64,000 nucleotides of DNA from Pseudomonas sp. B21-040 (GCF_024748695.1 NZ_CP087176.1:1295501-1359500), one strand, 5' to 3'. Shown: positions 17,267-26,392, numbered from the stretch's first letter. Numbers and translations are program-made. Notes: a model not told the origin generated them from the sequence alone.

Positions 17267-18439
17267 TTACTTCGTTGATGTCCGTCTTTCAGGTTTTGCT
17301 TTTCCGGTCTGTTTGCCAGTTTTTGCATCAAACTCCCCTAAGTGATCCCCTGCCCAGTTGTACACTTCGACGGCGCCATGTTGGTAATCCCACTCATAAA
17401 TGCGCTTCTTACTTTCCCACCGTTTTCGATTTCCTTTAGTCTGAACCGGAATCGCGTCGGGGAATGCCGGTAGAGTTTTTGGTGGGGGATGATAGCTGTG
17501 GTCACCACTGATAGGCCTTGCCACCACCACGTATAACGGCTTCACCCCCGACCCCACCGGAAACACAAGAATGAAATCCTTGTACTCAGGCGGATACATC
17601 GGGTTCACGATAATGCTGTCCGCCGCCGGCGTAGGCGGATACACCCAAATGTGCGGCGCTTGCGGTGCGGCCTCCAGCGCAGGAATGCCAAGGATGTCTG
17701 AACCATCCACAGCCGGTGTCCAGATCAGCTCAACACCGTCCCCGAGATCCGCCACCTGCTGACTGCCGCGCAGTGTGAACTGCACGACATCCACCATTTC
17801 CCATTCGCGGTTTTTGCCGGTGTAGAACCCGTAGCCCTTGAGACTGCCATCAGCCTGTTGCTCGACCTGCAATCGAACGCGGGTTCTGGCCTGTTTCAGG
17901 GCACGCAGTTGGTCTTCGGTATACAGCGCGCTGTCACCCAGGCTCGGGGTCCAGAACAAGGCAACAACACCGGCCAATGTCGCGGCGCCGGCAGCGCCAA
18001 GGCCCAGGACCGGAGTAGCAAGAATGGGGGCGCCAAGGGCGAGCCGGCCAATGCCGAGTGAGAGGGTACTGCCACTGATGGTTTCGAGATTCAGTAGCCC
18101 GGCATCGCCTACGTCACGAGCGCCAAGCCAGGCGATTTCACCGTAATCCTTGAGGCTGTCGGTGGGGACGACGCCCGAGGGATTCGAGTAGTCGATGATG
18201 GCGTCCGGCAAGTTGCAGGACTTGGCGAAGACGCATCCGGCGCGAACGGTTTCGTCCTTTTTCGCCGAGCCTTGAAGGCGATCTTCAAAGGCTTGCTGGC
18301 GGGCGAGCATGGCGTCGTAAGCGGATTGTCGTGCATCCCGCTCGGCCAGTTCAGTATCCGTCATGAAGCGGTGGGTGACGTGATGACCGTCACCGGAGGG
18401 TGGGTTTTTAACCCTGGGAACTTCCTTGTTGCCAGCCAC
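17267..18439 (-). CDS. S-type pyocin domain protein with colicin E3-type 16S rRNase domain
   Basis: A 390-residue toxin. Residues 1-75 are charged and probably helical; CVFAKSCNLPD then precedes a Gly/Ala-rich hydrophobic segment (about 125-160). The S-type pyocin domain covers about 185-310. The last 80 residues match the colicin E3 nuclease: GNRKRWESKKRIYEWDYQHG, with Asp351, His354 and Glu358 in the place of the E3 catalytic Asp, His and Glu, followed by HLGEFDAKTGKQ. It should cut 16S rRNA in the decoding site. No TonB box or receptor-binding domain is evident, so the delivery route is unclear. The start is a GTG behind AAGGAAG. The immunity gene follows. Confidence 0.85.
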   Translation of the reverse strand: MAGNKEVPRVKNPPSGDGHHVTHRFMTDTELAERDARQSAYDAMLARQQAFEDRLQGSAKKDETVRAGCVFAKSCNLPDAIIDYSNPSGVVPTDSLKDYGEIAWLGARDVGDAGLLNLETISGSTLSLGIGRLALGAPILATPVLGLGAAGAATLAGVVALFWTPSLGDSALYTEDQLRALKQARTRVRLQVEQQADGSLKGYGFYTGKNREWEMVDVVQFTLRGSQQVADLGDGVELIWTPAVDGSDILGIPALEAAPQAPHIWVYPPTPAADSIIVNPMYPPEYKDFILVFPVGSGVKPLYVVVARPISGDHSYHPPPKTLPAFPDAIPVQTKGNRKRWESKKRIYEWDYQHGAVEVYNWAGDHLGEFDAKTGKQTGKAKPERRTSTK

Positions 18440-18464
18440 TGAGCTTCCTTGCGTTCGTCCGTCG

Positions 18465-18487
18465 ACAGCTCCCGAAAAAGGAGCTGT
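18465..18487. promoter_or_regulatory. Hairpin in the leader of the pyocin gene
   Basis: ACAGCTCC and GGAGCTGT form a perfect 8-bp stem around CGAAAAA, 26-48 nt upstream of the GTG start. There is no U-run on the toxin strand. It could be the end of the nhaA message or a leader structure. Confidence 0.4.
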
Positions 18488-18558
18488 GCGACGTTAACGA
18501 AGGAGGTTGATGGTGGCTGTAGGACGAGTCCTGAATGTCGACAGGACTGTTCGCTTTC

Positions 18559-19746
18559 TCAGGATTGCAGAACGGCGCTCTTGCGACTGGCCATTGCCGT
18601 CACCGCGTATCCGATCAGTGCGGCCAGAATCGAGCCGGTCAAGATGCCCATCCGGTCCATCCCGGCGTAGTCACTGACGCCTGGTTCGAATGCCAGGGAA
18701 CCGACAAACAGACTCATGGTGAAACCAATCCCGCAGAGCATCGCCACACCCAGCACCTGGCCCCAGTTCGCACCTTGGGGCAGGGTGGCAATGCCGATTT
18801 TCACGGCCAGCCAGGTCAGGCCGAAAACGCCCACCGTTTTACCCAGCAACAGGCCAATCGCGATGCCCATCGGCACATGGTGGGTAAAGCTTTCAACGGT
18901 GATGCCGCTCAGGGACAAGCCGGCGTTGGCGAAGGCGAACAGCGGCAGGATGCCGTAAGCCACCCACGGGTGCAGGGCGTGTTCAAGGGTCAGCAGCGGT
19001 GAAGGCTCGGCGTTTTTGGTGCGCAGCGGAATACAGAACGCCAACGTCACACCGGCGAGTGTTGCGTGGACGCCGCTCTTGAGCACACAGACCCAGAGAA
19101 TCAAACCGATGATCATGTACGGCCCGAGCTTCACCACACCGAGTCGGTTCATGGTGATCAACGCGATGATGCAGGCGGCAGCCAGTGCCAGGGACAGCGT
19201 CGACAGCGTGCCAGAATAGAAGATGGCGATGACGATGATCGCGCCCAGGTCGTCAATGATCGCCAGGGTCATCAGGAACAACTTCAGCGACACCGGTACC
19301 CGCTTGCCCAGCAAGGCGAGCACGCCGAGGGCAAAGGCAATGTCGGTGGCCATCGGGATGGCCCAGCCGCCCAAGGCGGTCGGGTCGTCACGGTTCAAGA
19401 ACCAGTAGACCAGCGCCGGCACGACCATCCCGCCAATGGCAGCGGCGCCCGGCAGGACGATTTGCGAGGGCTGCGACAACTGGCCGTCGAGGACTTCGCG
19501 TTTGACTTCCAGGCCGATCAGCAGGAAGAACATCGCCATCAGACCGTCGTTGATCCACAGCAGCAACGGTTTGGCGATTTTCAGCGCGCCGATCTGAGCG
19601 ACGACAGGGGTGTCCAGCAGCCCGCTATAGAGCCACGACAGGGACGAGTTGTTGATGATTAAAGCCAGGGCTGCCGCGGCGATCAGTAACAGACCGCTGG
19701 CAGCTTCCAACTGAAAGAAACGCGTGAAAGTGCTACGCAGAGGCAA
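18559..19746 (-). CDS. nhaA: Na+/H+ antiporter NhaA
   Basis: A 395-residue inner-membrane antiporter that exports Na+ in exchange for protons and supports growth at alkaline pH and high salt. The ion-binding aspartates are present in [12 protein letters not shown], and the [14 protein letters not shown] and [16 protein letters not shown] segments are typical. Twelve hydrophobic segments fit the family. The start is TTG at 19746 with GGAGAG 6 nt upstream; no ATG fits better. The toxin gene begins 119 nt downstream, with a hairpin between them. Confidence 0.95.
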   Translation of the reverse strand: MPLRSTFTRFFQLEAASGLLLIAAAALALIINNSSLSWLYSGLLDTPVVAQIGALKIAKPLLLWINDGLMAMFFLLIGLEVKREVLDGQLSQPSQIVLPGAAAIGGMVVPALVYWFLNRDDPTALGGWAIPMATDIAFALGVLALLGKRVPVSLKLFLMTLAIIDDLGAIIVIAIFYSGTLSTLSLALAAACIIALITMNRLGVVKLGPYMIIGLILWVCVLKSGVHATLAGVTLAFCIPLRTKNAEPSPLLTLEHALHPWVAYGILPLFAFANAGLSLSGITVESFTHHVPMGIAIGLLLGKTVGVFGLTWLAVKIGIATLPQGANWGQVLGVAMLCGIGFTMSLFVGSLAFEPGVSDYAGMDRMGILTGSILAALIGYAVTAMASRKSAVLQS

Positions 19747-19949
19747 GGTCGCTCTCCATCGATGAATTCAAAAGGTGGCACACCCTAACCCGTACTGTTA
19801 GTTGTTAAAACAAAAGTTATATTCTTTTTTGTTATATGGCGTAACAAGGTGGAGGACGGGGCCGGACTTGAGCCTAGCAGTTGTCGGCCGTATTGGGCCT
19901 CAGCTGTACCTGTGCGTGATGTAGGTTTTTTCCTAAGCTTCGAGGGATA

Positions 19950-19966
19950 GGCCTTACGCAAAGGCC
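19950..19966 (+). promoter_or_regulatory. Short hairpin just before the cysteine-synthase-like gene
   Basis: GGCCTT and AAGGCC pair around ACGCA, followed by GACTTTTG, about 30 nt before the ATG at 19998. It could be a weak attenuator or chance. The upstream AT-rich stretch 19796-19845 probably holds the promoters of this gene and of nhaA. Confidence 0.3.
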
Positions 19967-19997
19967 GACTTTTGCCTGACTCCACGAGAAAACCATC

Positions 19998-21092
19998 ATG
20001 AGCGACAATCGACAGTGGGCCCGCGAAGCTATCCGGATCATTGAAGCGGACTTCCAGCGCAGCGCCGATACCCACCTGATCCCCTTGCCGCTGCCGGGTT
20101 TTCCGGGCATCGAACTGTATTTCAAGGATGAATCCAGCCACCCCACCGGCAGCCTGAAACATCGCCTGGCGCGCTCGCTGTTTCTGTATGCGCTGTGTAA
20201 CGGCTGGCTCAAGCCCGGTGCACCGGTGATCGAGGCGTCCAGCGGTTCGACGGCAATTTCCGAGGCGTATTTCGCCAGTTTGCTGGGACTGCCGTTCATT
20301 GCGGTGATGCCGGCGACCACCTCCAAGGAAAAAATCGCGCAAATTGCTTTCTATGGCGGCAAGAGTCATCTGGTCGACGACCCGACTCAGATCTACGCCG
20401 AGTCCGAACGGCTGGCGCGAGAGCATGATGGTCATTTCATCGACCAGTTCACCTACGCCGAACGCGCCACTGACTGGCGAGCGAACAACAACATTGCGGA
20501 ATCGATCTTCCACCAGATGCGTTTCGAGCAGCACCCCGAGCCGAGCTGGCTGATTTCCAGCCCTGGCACGGGTGGTACAACCGCAACGCTGGGTCGTTAC
20601 GTGCGTTATCGCCAGCATTGCACCCGCGTGCTGTGCGCCGATGCCGAGCGTTCGGTGTTCTTCGATTACTACCAGACGGGTGATGCCAGCCTGCGCCTGG
20701 AGTGCGGTTCGCGGATCGAAGGCATCGGCCGGCCTCGGGTGGAAGCATCGTTCCTGCCCAAGGTGATTGATGCCATGGTCAAAGTGCCGGACGCGTTGTC
20801 GCTGGCGGCCATGCACTACCTGGCACAGCGCCTGGGGCGACGGGTTGGCGGATCGAGCGGGACCAATCTGATCGGCGCCCTGATGGCGGCGCAGCAGATG
20901 GTCGCGGCGGGGGAGTCGGGATCGATCGTGGCGATTCTGTGCGATGGTGGCGAGCGTTATGCCACCACCTATTACGATCAGGATTGGCTCAAGGGCCAGG
21001 GGTATGAGTTGAGTGGCTTGATGGCTACCGTGGCGGCGAGTGTCGAGCGCGGTGAGCCGCTGCCGGCCAGCGTGTTGCGCGCCAATATCTGA
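19998..21092 (+). CDS. PLP-dependent cysteine synthase family protein (possible L-cysteine desulfhydrase)
   Basis: A 364-residue fold-type II PLP enzyme. Lys54 in HPTGSLKHRLA is the expected Schiff-base lysine, the phosphate-binding loop is SPGTGGTTATLG, and SSGSTAISEAYFASLLG forms the substrate loop. The overall pattern and length are closer to Cds1-type L-cysteine desulfhydrases than to CysK or CysM, which are about 300-325 residues. The ATG follows CCACGAGAAAACCATC, a weak RBS. It stands alone. Whether it makes or breaks cysteine cannot be decided from sequence. Confidence 0.83.
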   Translation: MSDNRQWAREAIRIIEADFQRSADTHLIPLPLPGFPGIELYFKDESSHPTGSLKHRLARSLFLYALCNGWLKPGAPVIEASSGSTAISEAYFASLLGLPFIAVMPATTSKEKIAQIAFYGGKSHLVDDPTQIYAESERLAREHDGHFIDQFTYAERATDWRANNNIAESIFHQMRFEQHPEPSWLISSPGTGGTTATLGRYVRYRQHCTRVLCADAERSVFFDYYQTGDASLRLECGSRIEGIGRPRVEASFLPKVIDAMVKVPDALSLAAMHYLAQRLGRRVGGSSGTNLIGALMAAQQMVAAGESGSIVAILCDGGERYATTYYDQDWLKGQGYELSGLMATVAASVERGEPLPASVLRANI

Positions 21093-21113
21093 TCTTCAAA
21101 CACCGAAGATCCC

Positions 21114-21208
21114 TTGTAGGAGTGAGCCTGCTCGCGAGGGCGGTAGAATAGTCAACATCTCTGTTGAATGATAATCCGCCATCGCGAGCAGGCTCGCTCC
21201 TGCAGGGA
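21114..21208. repeat. REP doublet (GTAGGAGTGAGCCTGCTCGCGA class)
   Basis: Two inverted REP units, TTGTAGGAGTGAGCCTGCTC and its near complement ending GCTCGCTCCTGCAGGGA, are separated by about 45 nt between convergent genes. Confidence 0.9.
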
Positions 21209-21216
21209 GATCTGTA

Positions 21217-22830
21217 TCAGGCTTCCAGGCCGAGAATGTCGCGGGCCACGGCTTCGGCGATGCGAATGCCATCCACACCCGCCGACAGAATCCCGCCCGC
21301 ATAACCCGCGCCTTCACCCGCCGGAAACAAGCCCTTCACGTTCAGGCTCTGCATCGACTCGTTACGGGTAATGCGCAACGGTGACGAGGTGCGTGTCTCG
21401 ATGCCGGTCAATACGGCGTCATGCAGCGAGTAACCGCGGATCTGCTTCTCGAACGCTGGCAACGCCTCACGAATCGCCTCGATGGCGAATTCCGGCAAGG
21501 CCAGGGCCAAATCACCCAGGGCAACGCCTGGCTTGTAGGAGGGTTCGACACTGCCCAGTTCGGTGGACGGCTTGCCGGCGATAAAGTCGCCGACCAGTTG
21601 CGCCGGTGCTTCGTAGTTGCTGCCGCCCAGCACAAAAGCGTGGGATTCCAGGCGTTCCTGCAACTCGATACCGGCCAGCGGGCCGCCCGGATAATCAACT
21701 TCCGGGGTAATGCCGACGACGATCCCGGAGTTGGCATTGCGCTCGTTACGCGAGTACTGGCTCATGCCATTGGTGACCACGCGATTGGGCTCGGACGTCG
21801 CCGCGACCACGGTGCCGCCCGGGCACATGCAGAAGCTGTAGACCGAGCGGCCGTTCTTGGCGTGGTGCACCAGTTTGTAGTCGGCAGCCCCGAGTTTCGG
21901 GTGGCCGGCATACTTGCCCAACCGCGCGCGGTCAATCAGCGACTGCGGGTGTTCAATGCGGAAACCCACCGAGAACGGCTTGGCTTCCATGAACACGCCA
22001 CGGCCGTGGAGCATGCGGAAGGTGTCCCGGGCGCTGTGGCCGAGGGCCAGAATCACGTGTTTGGAGTGGATCTGCTCGCCGCCATTTAGCTCGACGCCGA
22101 CCAGTTGGCCATCCTCGATCAACACATCGGTGACACGTTGCTGGAAGCGGACTTCGCCGCCCAGTGCGCGAATCTGCTCACGCATGTTTTCCACTACGCC
22201 AGTCAGACGGAACGTACCGATGTGTGGCTTGCTGACGTAGAGAATCTCTTCCGGGGCGCCGGCCTTGACGAACTCGTGCAGCACTTTACGGCCGATGAAT
22301 TTCGGGTCTTTGATTTGGCTGTAGAGCTTGCCGTCGGAGAACGTCCCTGCGCCGCCTTCACCGAACTGGACGTTGGATTCAGGGTTGAGCACGCTTTTAC
22401 GCCACAGGCCCCAGGTGTCCTTGGTGCGCTGGCGCACTTCGGTGCCACGTTCGAGGATGATCGGCTTGAAGCCCATTTGCGCGAGCAACAGCCCGGCGAA
22501 AATCCCGCACGGCCCGAAACCCACAACCACGGGGCGTTGCTGCAAATCGGCCGGTGCCTGGCCGACCACTTTGTAACTGACATCCGGCGCCACGTTGACG
22601 TTACGGTCATCGGCGAACCTGTGCAGCAGTGTCGCCTCATCCTTGGCGGTGAGGTCGATGGTGTAGATGAAGCACAGTTCGGAGGACTTTTTTCGCGCAT
22701 CGTAGCTGCGCTTGAACAAGGTGAAATCGAGCAGGTCATCACTGGCGATGCCCAGGCGCTGCACGATGGCAGGGCGCAGGTCTTCTTCGGGATGGTCGAT
22801 CGGCAACTTGAGTTCGGTGATTCGTAACAT
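21217..22830 (-). CDS. NAD(P)/FAD-dependent oxidoreductase (FAD-utilising dehydrogenase family)
   Basis: A 537-residue flavoprotein. About 95 N-terminal residues form an extra domain (LRITELKLPIDHPEEDL onward), then the dinucleotide-binding motif VGFGPCGIFAGLLLAQMG and ILERG. The C-terminal GLFPAGEGAGYAGGILSAG is the second FAD contact. This is the COG2509-like family of uncharacterised dehydrogenases. I chose ATG 22830 because the conserved N-terminal domain starts there; an upstream frame from 22977 adds 49 residues that do not look like the family. RBS is weak. It is a single gene, and its substrate is unknown. Confidence 0.84.
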   Translation of the reverse strand: MLRITELKLPIDHPEEDLRPAIVQRLGIASDDLLDFTLFKRSYDARKKSSELCFIYTIDLTAKDEATLLHRFADDRNVNVAPDVSYKVVGQAPADLQQRPVVVGFGPCGIFAGLLLAQMGFKPIILERGTEVRQRTKDTWGLWRKSVLNPESNVQFGEGGAGTFSDGKLYSQIKDPKFIGRKVLHEFVKAGAPEEILYVSKPHIGTFRLTGVVENMREQIRALGGEVRFQQRVTDVLIEDGQLVGVELNGGEQIHSKHVILALGHSARDTFRMLHGRGVFMEAKPFSVGFRIEHPQSLIDRARLGKYAGHPKLGAADYKLVHHAKNGRSVYSFCMCPGGTVVAATSEPNRVVTNGMSQYSRNERNANSGIVVGITPEVDYPGGPLAGIELQERLESHAFVLGGSNYEAPAQLVGDFIAGKPSTELGSVEPSYKPGVALGDLALALPEFAIEAIREALPAFEKQIRGYSLHDAVLTGIETRTSSPLRITRNESMQSLNVKGLFPAGEGAGYAGGILSAGVDGIRIAEAVARDILGLEA

Positions 22831-22924
22831 GGCAGGACCCGGTTCGCGGGGCGCACAACTGCGCCAAGGCGTTTGAAACCGGTGATTATAAGCCCCAAAG
22901 GAGATTCCCGTGAGGCTTAAACGA

Positions 22925-23590
22925 TCAGTCGTTACGCGAACCGCCGAAATACGCGCAACCGCGCTGTACCTGACCATTGATGCGCAGTTCTGCGCTCATG
23001 TGCTGGACGCTGCCGGTGGTGCTGTCGACGCAACGTTGCGGCGTGACCCACAGTTCGATGTGCTGGTTATTGGCTTCGGTGCCGAGGTTGAAACGGCCAT
23101 CGCCCAGTTGTTCTTCCACGTACGGTAGGGCCAGAGGCGGTTGACCGGCGCGATCAATCACCATGCCTTTACCGCTGACTTTGACGCTCCACTCTGGCGA
23201 GTGGCCGGCCGCGCGCAAAATCAGCAGTTTGAAATTGGGATCGTCACACGCCGTGCCCGAGCGCTCGACGCGGTAGAGCTGTTCCAGATCGAGGCGACTC
23301 TCGGCACCACTGGCCACAATGCGCCCACGCACATCGGCGAACAACTTGCCCTGTTTATCAGCCAGGGACGCGGCCTGTTGCAGAACGCTGGTGCCGCCGG
23401 TGTCGTTGACCACATAACTGCGCTGTTCATTGCATGGCTGGAACAGCAAGTTGCCGCCCGCCGCCGTCAACTGGCCCTGCATGCGGGTCTGGCCCACGTG
23501 GGAGGCGCTTTCACGCGGGCCATCAAACAACTGACAGGCGGCAAACAGCGGCAGCAGGGCAACAAGGACTAAGGAACGGGCAACACGCAT
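22925..23590 (-). CDS. COG3650-type lipoprotein
   Basis: A 221-residue lipoprotein: lipobox LLPLFAACQ, then a beta-rich domain with a first half resembling uncharacterised membrane-protein domains of the COG3650/META-like type (NLLFQPCNEQRSYVV, LFADVRGRI). Four further Cys residues could form disulfides. GGAGAG stands 7 nt before the ATG at 23590. Function is unknown. It is divergent from the small exported gene at 23764. Confidence 0.75.
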   Translation of the reverse strand: MRVARSLVLVALLPLFAACQLFDGPRESASHVGQTRMQGQLTAAGGNLLFQPCNEQRSYVVNDTGGTSVLQQAASLADKQGKLFADVRGRIVASGAESRLDLEQLYRVERSGTACDDPNFKLLILRAAGHSPEWSVKVSGKGMVIDRAGQPPLALPYVEEQLGDGRFNLGTEANNQHIELWVTPQRCVDSTTGSVQHMSAELRINGQVQRGCAYFGGSRND

Positions 23591-23763
23591 CTTTGGCTCT
23601 CCAGACAAGTGCCGTCACGTTACTCAGCCTGACCGTTCATCACAAGGCTGGAGTTGTTCTCAGACAAAGTAGAGGGTGATTTCCGGCAACATCTTGTGAA
23701 TGATTTCGATGCCGAGTATCAGAGTGCCAAAGGTAAGCTGCCACGTTTTTACAGGGAGCGGAT

Positions 23764-24120
23764 ATGAAGAACGCAATGGGCTGGAAGTTCTGGTTGTTTT
23801 TAATTGTGATGACGGGGGCCACGGGCACTCAGGCTGCCGAGATCAATTTGTCTTCGGCAACCGACTTCACTCGAATGGAGTTGTTATTGAAGGACAACGA
23901 CAGACTTCATTCAGAATTTGAAATGAATGTCACGCTCAGTCCTGAAGCAACTGAGCGTATGCAGCGTATTACCCGTGAGTCGATAGGCCAGAAATTGACG
24001 CTATTGATCAATGGTTGGAAGGTTTCTACGGCGACAGTGCAATCGGTCTTGGGCTCGCAGTTCAGAGTGTCCATCCCGACAGCCATCGCCAAAGACCTCT
24101 TGCCCACGTTAGTTGATTGA
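23764..24120 (+). CDS. Small exported protein resembling the SecD P1-head domain
   Basis: A 118-residue protein with a signal peptide ending near GTQAAE. The mature part, about 95 residues, has the pattern VTLSPEATERMQRITRES, GQKLTLLINGWKVSTATVQS and a closing FRVSIP, which resembles the periplasmic P1-head domain of SecD. It has no membrane helices, so it is not SecD itself. It may be a free periplasmic domain recruited for another job. GGGAG lies 5 nt before the ATG. The relation to SecD is by pattern only. Confidence 0.68.
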   Translation: MKNAMGWKFWLFLIVMTGATGTQAAEINLSSATDFTRMELLLKDNDRLHSEFEMNVTLSPEATERMQRITRESIGQKLTLLINGWKVSTATVQSVLGSQFRVSIPTAIAKDLLPTLVD

Positions 24121-24132
24121 GCCTGAACCGGC

Positions 24133-24735
24133 TCAGCCGACGTGAAAAGTCTGACCTGTCTGCAAGCCTTCCACGCTTTTGGCGTAAGACAATGCCACAT
24201 CGGCTGCAGGAACCGGTTTGAAACCACGGAAGTAAGGCGCGTATTTGCCCATGGCTTCCACCAGCACATTCGGGCTGATCGAGTTCACGCGCAGGCCGCG
24301 GGGCAGTTCGATGGCGGCGGCGCGGACGAAGCTGTCCAGCGCGCCGTTGACCAGCGCCGCCGAGGCGCCGCTGTAAATCGGGTCGTGGCTGAGCACGCCG
24401 GTGGTCAAGGTGAACGAGGCGCCATCGTTGGCGAACTCACGGCCGATCAGCACCAAATTGACCTGGCCCATCAGTTTGTCTTTCAGGCCCAGCGCGAAGC
24501 TTTCTTCGGTCATGTCGTTCAACGGTGCGAAGGTAACGTTGCCGGCGGCGCAGATCAGGGCATCGAACCTGCCGGTCTGTTCGAACAGCTTGCGGATCGA
24601 GGCGCTGTCGCTGATGTCCACCTGAAAGTCGCCACTGTTGCGACCGATACGAATGATCTCGTGACGCTGGGACAGTTCCTTGTCGACTGCCGAGCCGATG
24701 GTGCCGCCTGCGCCGATCAATAGAATTTTCATCAT
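24133..24735 (-). CDS. Short-chain dehydrogenase/reductase lacking the YxxxK motif
   Basis: A 200-residue SDR-fold protein with the nucleotide-binding motif LIGAGGTIGSAV and the NAG-like ICAAGNVTF. The segment that should carry Tyr-x-x-x-Lys reads IYSGASAALVNGALDS, so the catalytic pair is missing from its normal place. The fold may bind NAD(P) without normal SDR catalysis, or use other residues. GAGGA stands before two adjacent ATGs (24735 and 24732). It is divergent from a LysR-type regulator that probably controls it. Confidence 0.83.
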   Translation of the reverse strand: MMKILLIGAGGTIGSAVDKELSQRHEIIRIGRNSGDFQVDISDSASIRKLFEQTGRFDALICAAGNVTFAPLNDMTEESFALGLKDKLMGQVNLVLIGREFANDGASFTLTTGVLSHDPIYSGASAALVNGALDSFVRAAAIELPRGLRVNSISPNVLVEAMGKYAPYFRGFKPVPAADVALSYAKSVEGLQTGQTFHVG

Positions 24736-24836
24736 GCTGTTCCTCGATGGGTTGAATGAGGTCTCAGTCTAGAGTGGTTTTTTTCGTTGATAAGCGCACT
24801 AATAGGCAACCTTTGGTTTTCAAATGGAAACAATCC

Positions 24837-25763
24837 ATGAGTGAGATGGATGATCTGGCGGCGTTTGCGGTATTGATTGAAGCCGGGAGTTTCACGTTGG
24901 CGGCGCAGCAACTGGGTTGCAGCAAGGGCCAATTATCCAAGCGCATCAGCCTGTTGGAGACGCGGTTTTCGGTGGTGCTGTTGCAACGCACCACTCGACG
25001 TTTGAGCCTGACAGCAGCGGGGGCGGCGCTGTTGCCGCAAGCTCAGGCGCTGGTCGTACAAGTGGAGAGGGCGCGTCAGGCATTGGCACGGTTGAAGGAC
25101 GATATGGCAGGGCCGGTGCGTATGACGGTGCCGGTATCGCTGGGAGAAACGTTCTTCGATGGCTTATTGCTGGAGTTCTCCGGCAAGTACCCTGACGTGC
25201 AGATCGAGCTTGATCTGAACAACCAGTTTCACGACTTGTCCCGGGATGGTTTCGACCTGGCGATTCGCTCCGAGGTGGGTAACGACGAGCGCCTGGTGGC
25301 CCGGCCGCTACTGGCCTGGCACGAAATGACCTGTGCCAGCCCGGCGTATCTTGAACAGTATGGAGAGCCACAAACGCCCCAGGCCTTGGCCGAACATCGT
25401 TGCCTGCTCAACAGCCATTACAGCGGTCGCGAAGAATGGTTGTATCACCAGCAACACGAACTGTTGCGGGTGCGGGTGTCGGGGCCGTTTGCCAGCAATC
25501 ACTACAGCTTGCTGAAGAAAGCGGCACTGGCCGGCGCCGGTATCGCCCGCTTGCCGTCCTACTTGTTGCAGGCGGAATTGGCTGACGGGCGTTTGCGCTG
25601 GCTCCTGCGCGATTATCAGACGCGGCGTATGCCGATGTACCTGGTTCACCCGTATCAGGGCGGGCTGCCAAAACGTACTCAAGTGCTGGCGGATTACCTG
25701 ATCGGCTGGTTCAAGCGCAGCGGCGAAGCGCTGGATCGGCTTAGCCTCGCACGGCCTTTGTAG
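24837..25763 (+). CDS. LysR family transcriptional regulator
   Basis: A 308-residue LysR-type regulator: winged helix-turn-helix at about residues 5-62 (GSFTLAAQQLGCSKGQLSKR) and a periplasmic-binding-like effector domain at about 90-300. The subtype with FDLAIRSEV and the end FPSYLLQ-like segment (LPSYLLQAELADGRL) matches LysR proteins that pair with oxidoreductases. It is divergent from the SDR gene with about 100 nt between starts, the classic arrangement for LysR control of its neighbour. The effector is unknown. Confidence 0.9.
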   Translation: MSEMDDLAAFAVLIEAGSFTLAAQQLGCSKGQLSKRISLLETRFSVVLLQRTTRRLSLTAAGAALLPQAQALVVQVERARQALARLKDDMAGPVRMTVPVSLGETFFDGLLLEFSGKYPDVQIELDLNNQFHDLSRDGFDLAIRSEVGNDERLVARPLLAWHEMTCASPAYLEQYGEPQTPQALAEHRCLLNSHYSGREEWLYHQQHELLRVRVSGPFASNHYSLLKKAALAGAGIARLPSYLLQAELADGRLRWLLRDYQTRRMPMYLVHPYQGGLPKRTQVLADYLIGWFKRSGEALDRLSLARPL

Positions 25764-25901
25764 CAGCTGTCGAGCTTGCGAGGCTGCGTTCGACTGCGAA
25801 GCAGTCGTGAAGTCAGTCACCGTGGTCTGACACGTAAACCGCGTTTGCAGGTTTTGCGACCGCTTCGCGTTCGAACGCAGCCTTCGGCAGCTGCTACAGG
25901 G
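25759..25901. repeat. Large REP-type element (GTAGCAGCTG...CAGCTGCTAC ends)
   Basis: About 143 bp with inverted ends (TTGTAGCAGCTG and CAGCTGCTACAGG) and inner inverted segments (GAGGCTGCGTTCGA with TTCGAACGCAGCC). It sits between two convergent genes. The short element at 3677 is of the same class. Confidence 0.8.
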
Positions 25902-25909
25902 GATCTGAG

Positions 25910-26392
25910 TTAGCGGGAGTAGCGCCGGGCGATCAGATGATCGATCGACAATTTACCCGGCCCGGTTGCCATCAGATACAGCAGCACTGCCGCCCAGGTG
26001 CCGTGCGTCGGGTAAGCATCCGGGTACACAAACAGTTGAATAGTCAGGGTCATGCCCAGCAACGCCAGCGCCGAAAATCGCGTGGCGAAGCCAATCAGAA
26101 TCAGGGCCGGGAAGAAGTGTTCGGCGAACGCCGCCATGTGTGCCGCGACCTCGGGCGAGAGCAACGGCACGGGGTACTCACTCTTGAATAATGGAATGGT
26201 TGAGTCGGCCAGGTGTGGCCAACTGATCTCGAACGTGCCATCGATCAAGTCGATGGCCAGGCCTTCGACCTTGGTTTGCCCGGACTTCCAGAACACCGCC
26301 GCGATGGAGAACCGCGCAATGAAGGCGATCAGGCTCTGTGGAATCATTTCCAGCAGCGCAATGGCGCGGCTGATCGGGTTCTGAGTGTTCAT
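25910..26392 (-). CDS. DoxX family membrane protein of the bufferin cluster
   Basis: A 160-residue membrane protein of the DoxX family with four predicted helices and SIAAVFWKSGQTKVEG, a typical DoxX segment. It is the last of four genes (DUF2282, DUF692, DUF2063, DoxX), and its start overlaps the stop of the DUF2063 gene by 4 bp. In bufferin systems DoxX proteins accompany the RiPP genes and may deal with copper or oxidative stress at the membrane; their exact role is open. Confidence 0.87.
   Translation of the reverse strand: MNTQNPISRAIALLEMIPQSLIAFIARFSIAAVFWKSGQTKVEGLAIDLIDGTFEISWPHLADSTIPLFKSEYPVPLLSPEVAAHMAAFAEHFFPALILIGFATRFSALALLGMTLTIQLFVYPDAYPTHGTWAAVLLYLMATGPGKLSIDHLIARRYSR

Noticed and set aside
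17003..18439. Part of a prophage or R-pyocin island
   Set aside because: No phage structural, lysis or integrase genes are near; both flanks are ordinary core genes.
18547..18562. CTG-N10-CAG sequence upstream of the toxin gene as a LexA box
   Set aside because: Only the outer triplets match; the inner bases (TTCGCTTTCT) are far from the LexA consensus and the site overlaps the end of nhaA. Such a match is expected by chance.
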